Shown here piece by piece: positions 34,376-46,668 of a stretch of DNA of 64,000 bases (within the stretch, counting starts at the first letter, position 1; each line of letters opens with the position of its first letter). The notes below the pieces were generated by a model. It was not told the DNA's origin, did no database searches, and was given only the letters and a program-made list of their open reading frames with translations. The stretch is from Cytidiella melzeri (Eukaryota > Basidiomycota > Agaricomycetes > Polyporales > Irpicaceae): NCBI GenBank assembly GCA_022592445.1, contig JABYQR010000062.1, forward strand, positions 1-64,000, written 5' to 3'. A program made the position numbers and the translations under genes.

Positions 34376-37300
34376 CAGTGAGTCGCCTGCCTGCGCAGGC
34401 TCCTCGATCCGCTCCAATTCGCAAATTCTCGTTCCCATCTCAATCATTCCAATCGACGCAGGTACAACTTACACTCGTCACTTTCTTTTTAATCATCTTT
34501 CCGACTCTTGACTATTGTCTCTTCTTCAAGGCCCCCACCCGTCTTTGTTCCAAGGCAGGAGTGGTGTATTTCTCCCTCCTGGAGGAGGCCTGGTGGAGGC
34601 CTGGTGGAGGAAGAGCCCTCGCCGCGTCTGGGAAGAAGAGTAGTAGTAGCAAGCCTAGTCCAGCGTTTTCAGACACAGTTAACTGTTGCGAGCGACGTAG
34701 GGGTCAAAGCAAGCGTGCATTACGCCCCTCTCTACTCCCGACAGTGTTGCAAACGCTGCGCCAATTGCTGGTATGTACCACTCCATGGACGAAGATGCGG
34801 ACGATGGGATGCCCAATGGACGAGGCTGGCTGGCAGACGGAGGACATGTTTCGCTTCTACAAGGGTGCCAACGTGGACGGCGTATCTGTGCTCATATGGA
34901 AAGCCGTGCTGGAAGACATCCATAACTCTGGTCGGTTCCCCTAGGCCATTCGCAATCTTTCGTGAGTTGCGCAGTGGGTGGCTCTCATGCTGTCACTGAC
35001 TATACCCGCGTTGTCGTTGAAGTGGCTCAGTACGCATATCGCTACAATGATGGCCATGTGGCTGCCTTTGTCGCTAGTCTGAGAATTGTCCTGCCAACTA
35101 GGCCACTCACCATCCTGAACCTGTTTCCACTCCTTCTGCGTCGCACAACTTATCGCGTGGATGATGTTTTCCGAGTGGAAGGTGCGCACGACTGGAATGA
35201 GTTTTCTATCTCAGTACACACAGTCGACGTAACTACCCTTTCTCTGGTTTCAGTCTACAACGTGCACTGATCAAACTATGCTAGGCGTGAATCAATAATC
35301 TAGTCTCCTAGTGCATTCCACGCATTCCAGGCTTCTGTCGACCCTGTTGCAGCCGTCTACGGTATTCGTACCGCTGTGGTACATCGCTCGACTCCCTCTC
35401 TTTCTCGGATGTGTTAGCCTTCGAAGTAAGCATGTTTGCTTGACGAGGTCTGAATAGAGCCTCTCGCCGAGACACGTCTGCCTCTCAACCACAGCGCCTT
35501 AGGGTCATTTTCACGCTTCAGGCCGGTCCGTGTGGGCTGCATGAAGGCAAACAAGTGGCGCGACAATTATACGTTCTCAAATAAAACTCGGTACGCTCTT
35601 ACACAGCACACAGAGTCTTACGCAGTCGCTGACACTTCCCTGAGGTACATGATTGCCGACGTACCAAACGCTCTCTTGATAAGTTAAACACTATGCTTGT
35701 TGTTTCTCACTAGCTGAACATTTATCAATGTCCTTGTCGTCTCCGTGTTCCCTTAGCTTACATCTCTCCCCTTGATAAGCCCACAAAATGTTGTACGCAC
35801 AACAATTGACGATCTCGAATCATGGCAGCGCTCTGACTCTTGAAGAGCACAGAATCTCCATTGTCACGGTGGACGACAAGGCCCATTTGACGGGGAGCCA
35901 GGGCAAGAGGATCTAGACGTGCTTGTGATCGACGAGGGCAAGGACGGTCTGCCTTGGAGAGTGTGTCACCAAGAGAGTATCAGCGACGCTTGGTCCTTCC
36001 GCCTGCCAAGCAGAGCTTCACGGCGAACGACACCTTCCTCTGTGGCTACGTGAGGTCCCAGGTGCAGTATACATCGCCACTGGACGTCCTGTTGCGACTA
36101 TAGCACCGCCTCCTCAGCCTGCACCTCTCCACCAGGCCTTGGACATCAGCCGCCGTCTCCGGTCTATGGATGAACAGTTCATGATGGGTACGAGCACATG
36201 AATCCGCCTCCACCTCCTACCGTGCGTTCGCGTTCGCAGTCTCGTACTGCACTCCACCGGCTGTCGTATAAATGCTAGGACCTACTCTCGGACGCAGCTC
36301 GAGCATATTTAATAGGGCTACCAGTCTGCACCGTATGGGCTGGCTCGTCTGGAGGCGCCTCCTCAGCGGGCTGCATGCCCGAGAAGAGTGGTGTACCCCG
36401 GTGTTTACGACACTTCTCGCGATTATTCGAGGCACCTGCTGAAGGTATGTGAAAGACTACACACAAGATCGCATCCGCAAGCATAGGATACTATGGTTCC
36501 TCCACTATCGAAGGCATCTGTGACCTCTCGACACGAACCTCAACTCTCGCTGTTTTACATTCCCCTCGTCTCCTTGTCTGCTACACAACGTTATCCTATC
36601 GCTCGACGTGGGTGACCTTCTCGGTTCCCGACGTGGATTTTTCTCACTCATTTATTGCACGCAGCATGTCCTATGCTGTCCCGCGTTGTCACTATTGATC
36701 TCCGGCTCTGGGCCTCCTCGTCGCGCGGCCTCAGTTTCGACATCTCTTTCGGGCTCTTCCACCTTTCGATGATCAATTCATCCTATCTCAGGAATCGCAT
36801 TTCACAATCAACCGGGCTCCAATCGTGTCTTTTGCATGCTCCTACCACCGCACGTCTCGCAAGCAGAATTCCAGGCCTACTCAATGCCTACAAAGCATCG
36901 TACACGGCCGACGTAGAGGAGTATCGTAACAGACACGCAGCAAGCTCAAGCTGCGTTGGCGGTACGAGTTTTTGTGCGTGTTTTTTGATTCTTATCCTCG
37001 CATCAACAAAACCCACAAATACGGTAGAGAAAGTAACCGACGAAAGCCACATTATACCGTTGTCTTCCATCTACTGCTCGCTCTTGACTCGGGTGTTTAC
37101 TTTTGCGACTTCTCCATGAACGTTTGCGGGTTGCCCTTCTACTCTTCCCCTAGTACCCTTCATCACCCGCTTCCCCTTTTCCATATGCTCCCTTCATCCC
37201 ACCGCACACCCCTCTGCCCCTCATCCATCCTCCCTCTCTCGTCCTGTGGCAGAAGCACTGCACCCTATATACTGTGTCACTCCCTTGCTGTGTACCCTGG

Positions 37301-37640
37301 TGTAGGTAGTGTATATGACTCGGTCGTCTTTGTTGGGTTCCCTGCAGTAGTACGGAGTACATCATTCACGCGTCGCGATTTTTAACTTAGAAAACAGACT
37401 ATGTCTTGCTTTGCAATTGGTGCGCCGTGTTTAGATTCTTCTTGGGTGTGCATTGCTGTCGCCATCTGGCCATGCGTGGTATAGAAATCTGTCTATTGGA
37501 GTGGGAAGGGAGTGGAAAGACCAGACACTGTGAATTCGTATGATGTGTGCACACATGTTATCGCAAAATCTCTGGGACTGCTTGAGATGGCAGGTGTGGA
37601 ACATATCAAGCAACACATGATGGTCAAAATCGATACAGCA
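34376..37640 (+). repeat. NLR 3'-flank repeat B2 with decayed gene X
   Basis: Same organisation as B1. The YAYRYNDGHVAA segment is open here (34962-35270). The segment equivalent to 10806-11219 is frameshifted: AAGGCCCATTTG replaces AAGGCCACATTTG near 35880, and further deletions follow. The distal part is the 3' region of G2. Confidence 0.7.
34962..35270 (+). pseudogene. gene X middle segment (B2)
   Basis: An open stretch of 102 codons containing TRVVVEVAQYAYRYNDGHVAA, SLRIVLPTRPLTILNLFPLLLRR, TTYRVDDVFRVEGAHDW and SISVHTVDV. Repeat C4 encodes recognisable equivalents (RIVVEVVQHAYRYDDGHVAA, LRVEGVHHWYGLSASRC), though with indels. The head is not a clear ATG, so this is an exon-like piece. 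The middle is hydrophobic (LTILNLFPLLL). The B3 copy (47255-47563) is also open; the B1 copy has an indel. Function unknown. Confidence 0.35.
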
Positions 37641-37650
37641 ATGTTGTACA

Positions 37651-40600
37651 CTAGAAAGAACTGTCGTCGAACTTTGCACGCGAAAAGTCAACAAGAAGCA
37701 AGGGGCCGTTGCCCAAAGCTAGCCTTTCCCCGTGCCATTGACCTTTGAAACGCATAGACATCTTTCTGTGTGTAGGTGGAATCCAGAGAATCCTTCGACC
37801 TTGTCGTCCATCCAGAACCCACTTTTCGTCATCTGATTGACAGCATGGTGCCTCTGAGCTAGTGAGCGTTGTGTCAACTCCTATGAGGGACGATGCTTCG
37901 CCTGCTTCCTCGACAAAGTGTAGCGTCTCCGTCGTGGCGGTCACTGCCCTGGCGTTCCTCCAGGTAGCAGAGTATCGCTTGCCGGAATAGTATTCAAGGA
38001 CAAGGGTGATGTCGGTGTCGGCTTTCGAATGTTCTCGGTGGCTGATCCGCACAACAAGTTCATCATCGGAAGGTACGTTTCCTCGCGCAGCCAGAACCAT
38101 GCGAGGGTCAGCGCCGTCACGTTGCTCTATTGTCCAGCAGTCAATTCGCGTAGTTGACGTGTACTGTGGGATTGCACAGTGGAAAAACCCCAGTGTGCCG
38201 TGGGTGTATGGTAAGATCCGGCTCAATGATTCCACGTCGTACGTCATAGTGATCTTCTGCTGTGCCATTCTCTCATATTGAAACCAGTCCCAGAGATGCC
38301 CGTACCCGCTCAAGTCACAAAAGATGACATAGTGATTGTCAGCTGAGAATGCCGCGTCAATGACACGTCTTGAGTGCTTGCGTAGGACATTTTGAAGTGT
38401 CCCGTTCCGAGCATCCCATACTCGCACTGTTCCATTATTTGAGCCGGCGACCAACAGCTGCCCATCGTCGGAGAAGTGCGTGCAGGTGAGATCCTTGGTA
38501 TGATTGTCGTCCTTGTCCTGGTTGAGGGCCCTGACTTGCGCTTCCCAGATGTTGACAGTGCTGTCTTCTGCACCGGAGGCGATGAACCTGCCATCCGGAG
38601 AGAACGCGACAGCTCTGACGTCATAACGATGCTCTTCAAACAGCGACACATCGCGACCAGAGGTGTCTGCTGGATAGACGACATGCATGGCTCTCGAGCC
38701 AAACACTGCAAAGGCAAGCATGCCGGGGTTTGCAGTGGGCGAGAACTGCAGTGACAAGACAATGTGGGTGGTTGAGATGTTGTAGACAGCATCGCCCGTC
38801 TCTACATTGTATACAATAACGCGGTGAGGTGTTGCCAAGGCCGAAGCAACAAGTGATCCGTCAAACAAGGAAGCCACCGCGGTAACGTTATCTCCACTTT
38901 CAGGCTCGGAATGTTGGAAGACCTTTGCCTGGCGAGGAGGATCCACCTCCCACAACTCAGTACACCCAGACCCCTTGCCGCCAATAATGACAGTCTTGTG
39001 GCCAGGACGCCTCAGCCAGCACAACACCACCTCCTTCATCCTCACAGTGAATTGTTGCTGACAGTGACCATCGTCAGAGTCAATGTTCCATAGACGAACA
39101 CGACCATCCTTTTCGCTAGAGGCAAGAAGTTCTCCACAGTTCGAGTAAGGATAAAATGCAACACTCATGATCTCCCCCCTGACTTCTCTGTGCAGCGTGA
39201 TGGTACTAACACCGGTGCGAACGTCCCACAACGTGATGGAGTAACCGCAAGCTGTGGCAAGGGTTCGGTTGTCGTGGGAGAACGAAAGAGATTTGACAAA
39301 GCCCTCATGTTTGAATTCAGCCAGTCGCTCTCCAGTTGCAGAGCGTGACAGGTAAGTGAACTTATAGCCACCAGCAGCGAGCATGGTTCCATCAGGGGAG
39401 TATTCCAGCGCGTAGACACCATTCGGCATTTGTGCAGTCCGAATAGGTCCGCCCTGCTGCGCCCTTGCACCGCTAATGAGAACTGCAGCTTCGCATGCCA
39501 GGTCCGCTGCATGAGATGATTTGAGAAGCGACTCGTTCGAAGTGAAAGGGAGGCCAGAGTGGTAGATGTGGGCCACGGACGCGTCAACAATGTCGAACGC
39601 GTTCAAGATGAACCTTCGACCGTCGTCGGCCCAGTCGATCAACATCTGGTACTTGTCGTCGCACTGCAGTGAAGATGCTATTAGCACGGGATAGCCCGAT
39701 GGATGTGTAAGTCATACCGAGATAAGCCACTCGTGCACATCGGTCAATGAATTGACAGCGGTTCGCAGATCCCGGAGGAGCCCCAGCACCTCGAACCACT
39801 GTAGCTGACGTGTGGTAAGGAACCGATGGAGAGCGCAGGGCTTGCCAGGTTGTCCGTTCTCGCAATCAGCGTCGGAGAGTAGGTGCGCTTCACGATTACC
39901 TCCAGAAAGGAGATGAGCTGCCCAGTATCGACAGCTATATCTCAACGCTTCGGGGATGCATCGATCGAGTGTGGTGAGAGTAACCTCGTTGTTCATAGCA
40001 TACCGTGGCAGACCACAGACATTCTTCTTCAGCCCGCCTTCCATGGTCTCGAAGCAGCGCGTGGCGGCGTTGGAGTGGTGTGCATCTCGATCAATGTAGA
40101 ATCGAGAGTTCGTACATCGTGTCGAGTCTGAGAGGAAATCAGGGAAGGATTTATGAAAGAAACGAATGGGGAGTGTGGAATCCTCCGGTACAAGAAGCAC
40201 GGAGTGAAGTGACCTGAGGGATGCCTTGGTAGTAGCTGAGTTGAGGCCCAAGATGTCCGCCACTGTCGAAGTAGAAACGAGATCACACGCGACTACGAGG
40301 AGGCCCAGTATCGATCGAAGCCTCTGCATGAAGTCGTCGTCCTTCTTGGAAAATGCACGTGCAAGGATGTCGAGGTAAAGGGCGTCGAGGCCAGACGAGC
40401 CTTCCTTTACAAAGCTGTCCACCTTGCCCAAAAGCATGTTTAGCTGTTCTGCCGGATTACTGTCTGTGTCGAAGATCAGTTTGACCGCCGTTGCCGCAAA
40501 GATGAAAAGGCCAGAAGACTTGGCCGTCAGTGTATCTATGTCGGTCTCTCTGGGCCAGCCACGGGGAAGGTCGAGGTCGCTACGTCTTGCGCGAGCAGCC

Positions 40601-42325
40601 GGATCGTTGAGATTCACCTTCAGGAACAGCCTGATGTCATTGTCCACAGACATCATACCTACTTCGTGCAATATCATAACATCTGTGACGGGCCTTAAGC
40701 CTTCGAGACGAAATCCGGTACGGATGTGCGGCTCAGGACGACTCGTGATGAAGAACTTGATCTTCGGGATACCCGCGATGTGCTGGGCCATATACGATAG
40801 GATGATGGACGTGGCTTCGTCGTCTTTGCATTCGTCTAATGCGTCGATGACGATGACTGCCTCCATGCCAGACATGTCCACTGGGCGGGCGATGAGCTCC
40901 ACGAATTGGTTGTGTAACGTCAAGGATGCGATGTCCTGGTTTTTCTCAAGGGCGCCCAACACCGCTTTTCTGAATTGCCGCGAGGCGTGGTTTGAGGACC
41001 TGGCGAGCTGGAATGAGATTGTGGGAAATATCATCGTCCGATCGCTGGCGTTCATTGAGCCCCGGGAACAGAAGAAGCTCGCACCAAGCCGCCCGCCAGA
41101 TGCCAGCTTCTCTGCAAAGCTTTGCGCTATGGTCGACTTCCCACTACCAGCGTGACCGTTCAGCCAATAGACTTGTTTCGCAGAGCGACTGTCAGCCCAT
41201 TTCATGAGCTCGTGTAGTATGTCCACCCGTGTGCCTGGGAGACAGTGCGAGCGTGTTTCGGACCCAGATGCGTTAAACCCGGCGTCCTTCGCGCGAGGTA
41301 GCTTATCGAGAGCGTCCCGCTCGTCTAGTAACAATCTGAAATGAGCGACATGCTTCATGATCATAAATTAAGAAGTAATTCACCGTAGTTCTGGCCAAGA
41401 TGTGGTCCAGAATCAGTGGGTATAAATGCTGTCGATCGTTAAATGGACGTACAATCTGCTCCACCTGGAGCCTATGGATGTTTTCGACTAGAGAACGCTG
41501 TTGACTGCATCAGTAGTGTCTAGCAGCAGAATCGGGACCAGTAGACACCTCATAGTCGTTGAGGGCTTGCTCAACATCGCGTATATATCCTTCAATCACC
41601 TCCTTGGTGTCAGATGCCGTGAAAGTGCGCTGGGTGATCTTTTCCTGGATTATCTCCTTCAGTTTCTTCCGTTTAGCGTCCAATTCCCTGCATAACATGT
41701 CAATCAATGTACTAGAGGCAGTCGAAAGACACAACAATCACTCTGTCAAGACACTACGACAATGAAGTGCATGTGTGTCGTTTGTTGTGGTCCACGATCT
41801 CTCAATCGCCTCGATCCGCTTCAAGAGCCGTTTAGCATCTTTCTTGTTACCTCGGGTGTTCTGATTCGTCTTTGAATGCCATGAAACATGCCCAAAGTTG
41901 CTATCGCCGCTCACCTTGGCAAGTTTACGGAGAAAATTCATGCCGGCCGCTGCGCTCTTGAGAGGAGGAAAGACGTCGGACACCACTTCTGTCAGATCCA
42001 GCAATGTCGTGCCGACTCCTTTGGCTAGATTTCCAGCATTGCTCTTCATAGCCAGCGACGCGTTAGCCTCTTGATCGTCGGTGACGTCTCTGACCTAGCT
42101 ACTTACAATGCGCATGTGCCCCGTTCCTGCTTCGCTTGCGCCATCTGATCCTGCCACCACTCTTTGGTTCGATGCGCTTGCGACGCCTCCGACTGTCCCT
42201 GCCCTGTCCTGCGAATGTTCGACGTCGCTCGCCCTGGATGCATCAGCGCCTGAGTCACTGACAATTGCGGCCTCCGTCGTAGGATTGGCTATATTCTTGA
42301 GCGAAGCACGAATGCGTTTGGGCAT
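37651..42325 (-). CDS. NLR G2: intact NACHT-WD40 receptor, about 1,430 aa
   Basis: Eight exons: 42325-42107, 42067-41915 (a second possible acceptor gives 42043), 41860-41742, 41687-41549, 41497-41453, a 7-nt microexon 41390-41384, 41324-39718 and 39663-37651. All junctions keep frame, giving 1,433 (or 1,425) aa. The N-terminus (MPKRIRASLKN...) is Ser/Ala-rich, then helical (about 74-227), as is common before fungal NACHTs. In the NACHT, Walker A GHAGSGKST is at 284-292, Walker B VIVIDALDEC at 384-393 and FFITSRPEPH at 418-427. WD40 blades run from about 850 to 1,240 (e.g. YSITLWD, STVNIWE, TVRVWD, YGHLWD). The tail QWHGERLALGNGPLLLVDFS is typical of such proteins. Fungal NLRs of this type are intracellular recognition receptors, some controlling allorecognition cell death; the ligand here is unknown. 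The 3' neighbour is gene X remnant B2, convergent. Confidence 0.85.
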
Positions 42326-42857
42326 CGCTGTGGAGCCTCAAAAAAGCAACGAGATGGTAGCGTATGTGAGGTTGTCGTGTGGGAACCGCTGGAGCAGGAG
42401 AGTGTCAACACGGGTCAAGAGCGCCAGAGGCACAGAAGATGCCCACCATCTCCCACGAGCATAGAGCGTGTAAGCCTGGCATTGCGGAACATTGCGCGGC
42501 ATATTGCAAGCCTGCCTCTGCGAAGACTGTGCTTCAGACCCTTATAGTAAGCTGGGACACAGCACGTGGATGCATCGTCCCGCACATACGGCAACCTTCG
42601 AATAACAGTTCTATTCGTGTTCCTTCCTACTGTTCCTGCTATTTGAACCAGTATCAGTAAACCTGCGCAGTGAACTGTATCAGCGATATTCCCACAGTCA
42701 TCACAATGTAACATCCTTGTGTTTCCCCATGTGTCGCTGGCTGATAGACCTATCCTTATTCCTCGCCCTCTGGGTCTTCCCAGCGTCGTACTGAGATGTT
42801 GTGAAAGTCATCAGAGTTTCAGCCATCACGGTGTACGTGTGAGAGGGCAGGATGAAC
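42326..42857. other. 5' flank of G2
   Basis: Duplicated almost unchanged 5' of G3 (54601-55130), so the promoter was copied with the gene. No TATA box or clear gene is seen. Short frames on both strands differ between copies. It ends in the 9-bp target AGGATGAAC. Confidence 0.5.
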
Positions 42858-43277
42858 CAGGCTCCTACCCAGCCGCCCTATCGAGCTTGGTAGGACTTGT
42901 CTCGCGGGAGTTGACGGAGAATGATATGTTCTAACGTGCGATGACATATACCGAATATAGACATAACGAATTATTAATATTGTTATAAACTGATGTGATT
43001 ATCTAATTATATTACCATAAATAGAAGCGCGATCAAAATTTTCAACCTTATTCCTACCAAGGTCCTATCGAGCGTATGAGGATTAAGGTTGAAAATATTG
43101 ATGCATTTCTTTTTTTGGTAATATTATTATATAATCACGTCAATTAGTAAGCTTAGGAACATTGATGCATGTCTATATCTGGTATATGTCATAAAACAAT
43201 TATTTATGTATCAGTATCGGTCAACTTCCTCGAGACAAGTCCTCTTACGCTCGAGAGGGCGGCTGGGTAGGAGCCTG
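42858..43277. mobile_element. 420-bp MITE with long inverted repeats, Mutator-type
   Basis: The ends are CAGGCTCCTACCCAGCCGCC and its complement. The inverted repeat continues imperfectly for about 58 bp (to GTTGAC) and then weakly through the AT-rich middle (42950-43200), so the element can fold back on itself. It is flanked by a perfect 9-bp duplication, AGGATGAAC, at 42849-42857 and 43278-43286. The empty site with one AGGATGAAC is at 55122-55130, upstream of G3. A 9-bp duplication and long inverted repeats suggest a Mutator-like non-autonomous element. It has no coding capacity. It inserted after cassettes 2 and 3 were duplicated. Confidence 0.92.
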
Positions 43278-43700
43278 AGGATGAACGTGAACGCCTGTTG
43301 TCACTTGGATGCGTAACTCTCTACAAACCTCGAGCCTTTGTTGTCTTCCTTCCACCCCTACACACGTAGTTCCCTTCACCACTAGATGATGCCTTTCATA
43401 CGGGCCTTGCACGGCGATCGTCCAGAATTGCACTCCCCACCGCGCATCCATCCTCATCCGTCTTGTGGTCAAAGTGCACTTTGTGTACCACGCTGACCTT
43501 ACCCGCTTCGTTTCCCAGTGTAGGCAATCTATGTGAAAGGGTCGCTCCCCATGTTGAGGAAGCACACCTGTATGTCGAGGTTTGTGCGAAACCAATACCG
43601 GCGTGACTTGTGATTGGCCTGCGCTGTGAACGATTATGTAAGCCGCAAGTTTTCGTATCTTCCAACGATTATCGAGCTGACCTTGAAGCCTCTTGCCCAC
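43245..43700 (-). CDS. hypothetical ORF upstream of repeat A3, 3' end altered by the MITE
   Basis: A minus-strand frame open for about 151 codons with no clear ATG at its head (GKRLQGQLDNRWKIRK). It includes TKCTLTTRRMRMDARWGVQF, WTIAVQGPYERHHLVVKG and VCRELRIQVTTGVHVHP. The copy at 55092-55544 is the same up to VHVHP. There it ends in ALSHVHRDG; here the frame runs into the MITE and ends in QAPTQPPSRA. I recognise no family. It may be the last exon of an unrelated gene, carried along in the cassette. Confidence 0.25.
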   Translation of the reverse strand: MGKRLQGQLDNRWKIRKLAAYIIVHSAGQSQVTPVLVSHKPRHTGVLPQHGERPFHIDCLHWETKRVRSAWYTKCTLTTRRMRMDARWGVQFWTIAVQGPYERHHLVVKGTTCVGVEGRQQRLEVCRELRIQVTTGVHVHPQAPTQPPSRA

Positions 43701-44545
43701 GAATGTGAACGGTGAGTTGAAGGTCGTACGTGGCTATGGCAGCTTGAACTTGGAACTTGGCCCTCCTCGACGACTCGATACGCGCACCCTTTCTGCAGAC
43801 TCCTACCCTCTCTTCTCCCAAGAACGACGACCACGTTAGCGGTGACTTGACGCCGTTCTCATTCAACAACTGACTACAGCACTGTCTGCCAGGTGGGAGA
43901 CAAATATTTGACATTCACGTCTAGCTCGCATTACCCACACAGAAGCTAGAGATCTTCACCGCAACACCTGCTTTCGTCCACTCGAAAAGACACGCCTTTG
44001 CTGTGCATCTGTTCAGTACTCATACTACACCGTCGTTTCCCCTCGTCCTCAGCCTTGCAGCTTCCCTTGCTTTTCACGTCTTGCTATACGGCCGGCTGTT
44101 CCGAGCATTCCCACTTTCTCTCTCTCCGGTCTTGTCAATAAACTCAGAAACAAGCCATTCCTTCTCTGACAATCTGTGCTAGCTCACGACAGGCACTTCG
44201 ACCCATGAGCCACTCGCCGCTCCACTGTACAGCAAGCACGTAAACAAGATTACTCGCAAATTGGCAACATATGCATCCTACTCTCGTCACTCTGTCTTCG
44301 AGCATCTGTAAACTCATCGCCAACATCGGGGCTTCCACCCGCGTTCGCTACCAGGCTGGAATGGATCATCTCTTCCTTCCAGAGGAGAAACAAGTCTCAT
44401 CGCGTTTAGTCTACTCGAGGCTGCAGGGTGTTGAGACAGGGGTGTTGAACGTGCGTCCTGCCATTCTCTACACCGCAGTGCAAATACTGCGCTGACTGCC
44501 GGTATCTAATACTCTATCGAGGATCTAGACGGTAACATAGGCTCA

Positions 44546-45010
44546 ATGGATGCACCCGCCTGGCAGACAGACGACATGTCTCGCTATACCGATGAAGATG
44601 AAGATATGGGCGCCGAACATCACAGGCGACTGATGCTCCCTGGTGCACGCTCAGACTTCCATCTGCCTCTCGACTGCGACGCTTTAAGGTCATTTGCGCC
44701 TTCAGGCTCATCTTTTTCGGCTGCATGCTGGCAAAACAGTGGCTTGAGACCCATTATTTCTCGCCTCGGTACGTTCCTACACGCTGAGTCTTATGTGTTT
44801 ACCAATACCTCAGACAGACAAATGACCTCCAACGTCCCTATTCGCTGTCCGGACAACTTGAAAATTGGACTCGACCGTTGGCCCATCTCTTGCCCGTTGA
44901 CAAGCTTACACAACATCGTGCGCAAGACAATCGACGATATCCTAGAAGCATTTTTGCGCTCCGAGACGCATGAAGCCGATGACATCCCAAGGCCCGTCTC
45001 ACAGAGTTGA
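44546..45010 (+). pseudogene. gene X segment in A3 (154 aa open frame)
   Basis: Same frame as 32207-32671, starting MDAPAWQTDDMSRY, with differences such as LEAFLRSETHEADD for LEAILRSDTHEVDD. Open but unrecognised. Confidence 0.3.
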
Positions 45011-46461
45011 GCATAGCAATCGCACATCTGACGGAGAGCACATGCAAACGCTGACGCCTTGAAGACTGACCTGGACGCGAATGGCCCACCCAGTGAGTAG
45101 TATCTACAATCCGCCAATTGTCGGACAAATGCCCGCTCGCTATCGATCTTACTCCAATCTCAGTTGCAATTCGAGCATATGACTTGGTCCAGACTTACTA
45201 GTACCAGACTGCGCCGTTTAGGCCCATTCGTGTCGTGGCGCCTATTCGGTGGGCTGCATACTCGACTCGTGTGGTGCACCCCGCCATCTACTCTTCATAC
45301 GATTGCTCAAGGCACCTGCCGAAGGTCCAGGAAAGGCCTACGCATTGGATTGCATCGAACAGTACAGAAACACACACAGTGGCTCCTCCTAGACTAAAGG
45401 TATCCTCTGAATACCAGCTTCATCTCTCGTTGTCCGATATTCGCTCCTCTCCTGGTCTGCTGCACCGTATACTCATAATGCCCAACATTTTGCTCCCCTC
45501 GCGCTAGCGCAAGGCACATCTGCTTCGCTCTCTTATTGCATGCAGTGAATCCTGTATTGCTGTCTCGTCTCGTCGCCGTCGGTCTCCTGGTTCTCCCTCT
45601 TCTCGTTGGTTCATTCACGCGCAGCCTCAGTCTCGTCGTTCCTGATGGGCTCTCCTACTGTACGACGACTTATCTCAAACATTTACTCTATCAATCGTTC
45701 TGCCACCCATCGTATCTATTGCTCATCTCCACTGCCTCGCGTCACGCAATCCGAATTCTGGGGCTTCAACGAGCTGTGCGCGACTAGAGGCTGAGGTGTC
45801 TCGTGGTCGGTGCAGGTTTACGCGCGCATAGTGCAGTCTTGTCTCGAACTTTTTCATGGGCCCTCAACGTTCAACATTGTCAGCAATGCCTCATTTACGC
45901 TGGAGACCTTCTATGCGCCCTAATTATCCACTTATCCAAGACGCTTTTTGCCGTCATCGCTGTGTTCTGCATGCTTTTTATTGATCCCAAGTGGTATCGT
46001 TCTCATGTTCTCCACTTCCCTCCGTCCAGTGTCCTTCCATCGTATCCGGCAAAACCTACGAATATAGCGGGAAACATAACAGACGAAAGTCTCGTCACAT
46101 CGTCTTCTTCATTCCTATCGCTACCCTTGACCAACGTGTCTACGATTGTGAGTTCTCTTCAAGCGTTTTCGGGTTGCCCTTCCACTCCTCCACCGTTCTC
46201 CCCTACACCTCTTACCGTCCGGTCTCTTTGTCATTATCCACATCCGCACGCATCCTTTTCCTCCCATCCATCCATCCTCACACATTCCCGTGGGTGAAGC
46301 ACACCCTATGTACGGTGTTGCCCCACCCGCTTTGTACGCGCTGTATGCCTTGCAAAACAATTCATGCATTGCTTCGCAACTCTGCGTGGGCATGCTTGAG
46401 TGCCTGTGCTCTCATTTCGAGGATCAGTCCAAGTAGGTAGAGCAAAGGATGATACCAGAAA

Positions 46462-46668
46462 TATACACTAGCAATGTCGTACATTTGGAAGAGCTATCGT
46501 TCGGACTCCACATGCGAAAAGTCAACAAGTACCAGACAACCGCCCCCAAAGCTAGCCTTTCCCCGTCCCATCGTCCTATCATGCCTTTGAAGGTTGTTTC
46601 TGGGTGGACTCTAGTTGATTGCATGGTGCCTCTGAGTCAGTGACTGGGTCGTCAGCTCCAACGAGGGA
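46462..46668 (-). pseudogene. NLR C-terminal remnant at the end of A3
   Basis: Same remnant as in A1 and A2, with an internal deletion. It includes the RWDGERLALG motif and joins directly to B3. Confidence 0.7.

Larger units (their letters stand above)
27185..37160. repeat. segmental duplication, copy 2
   Basis: Partner of 1-12190. It has the empty site for the 2.2-kb element and an intact transposase. Similarity to copy 1 drops in the 3' region of the NLR near 37160. Confidence 0.9.
43665..46668 (+). repeat. NLR 3'-flank repeat A3 with decayed gene X
   Basis: Third A copy. The MDAPAWQTDDMSRY frame is open at 44546-45010. The terminal NLR remnant (46462-46668) is shorter by about 45 bp than in A1/A2 because of an internal deletion near 46606. 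Upstream of the A start the sequence differs from A1/A2: the 43278-43664 module replaces the MULE spacer. Confidence 0.7.

Noticed and set aside
40424..41155. Plus-strand 243-codon frames opposite the NACHT exons (also 52711-53442, 15446-15952)
   Set aside because: Antisense shadows of well-supported NACHT coding sequence.
41688..41741. In-frame TGA in G2 exon 3 as a disabling stop
   Set aside because: A 54-nt GTGATT...GCAG intron at the same place as the G1 intron removes it and keeps the frame (LTEELDAKRKK). The donor is non-optimal, so RNA evidence would settle it.
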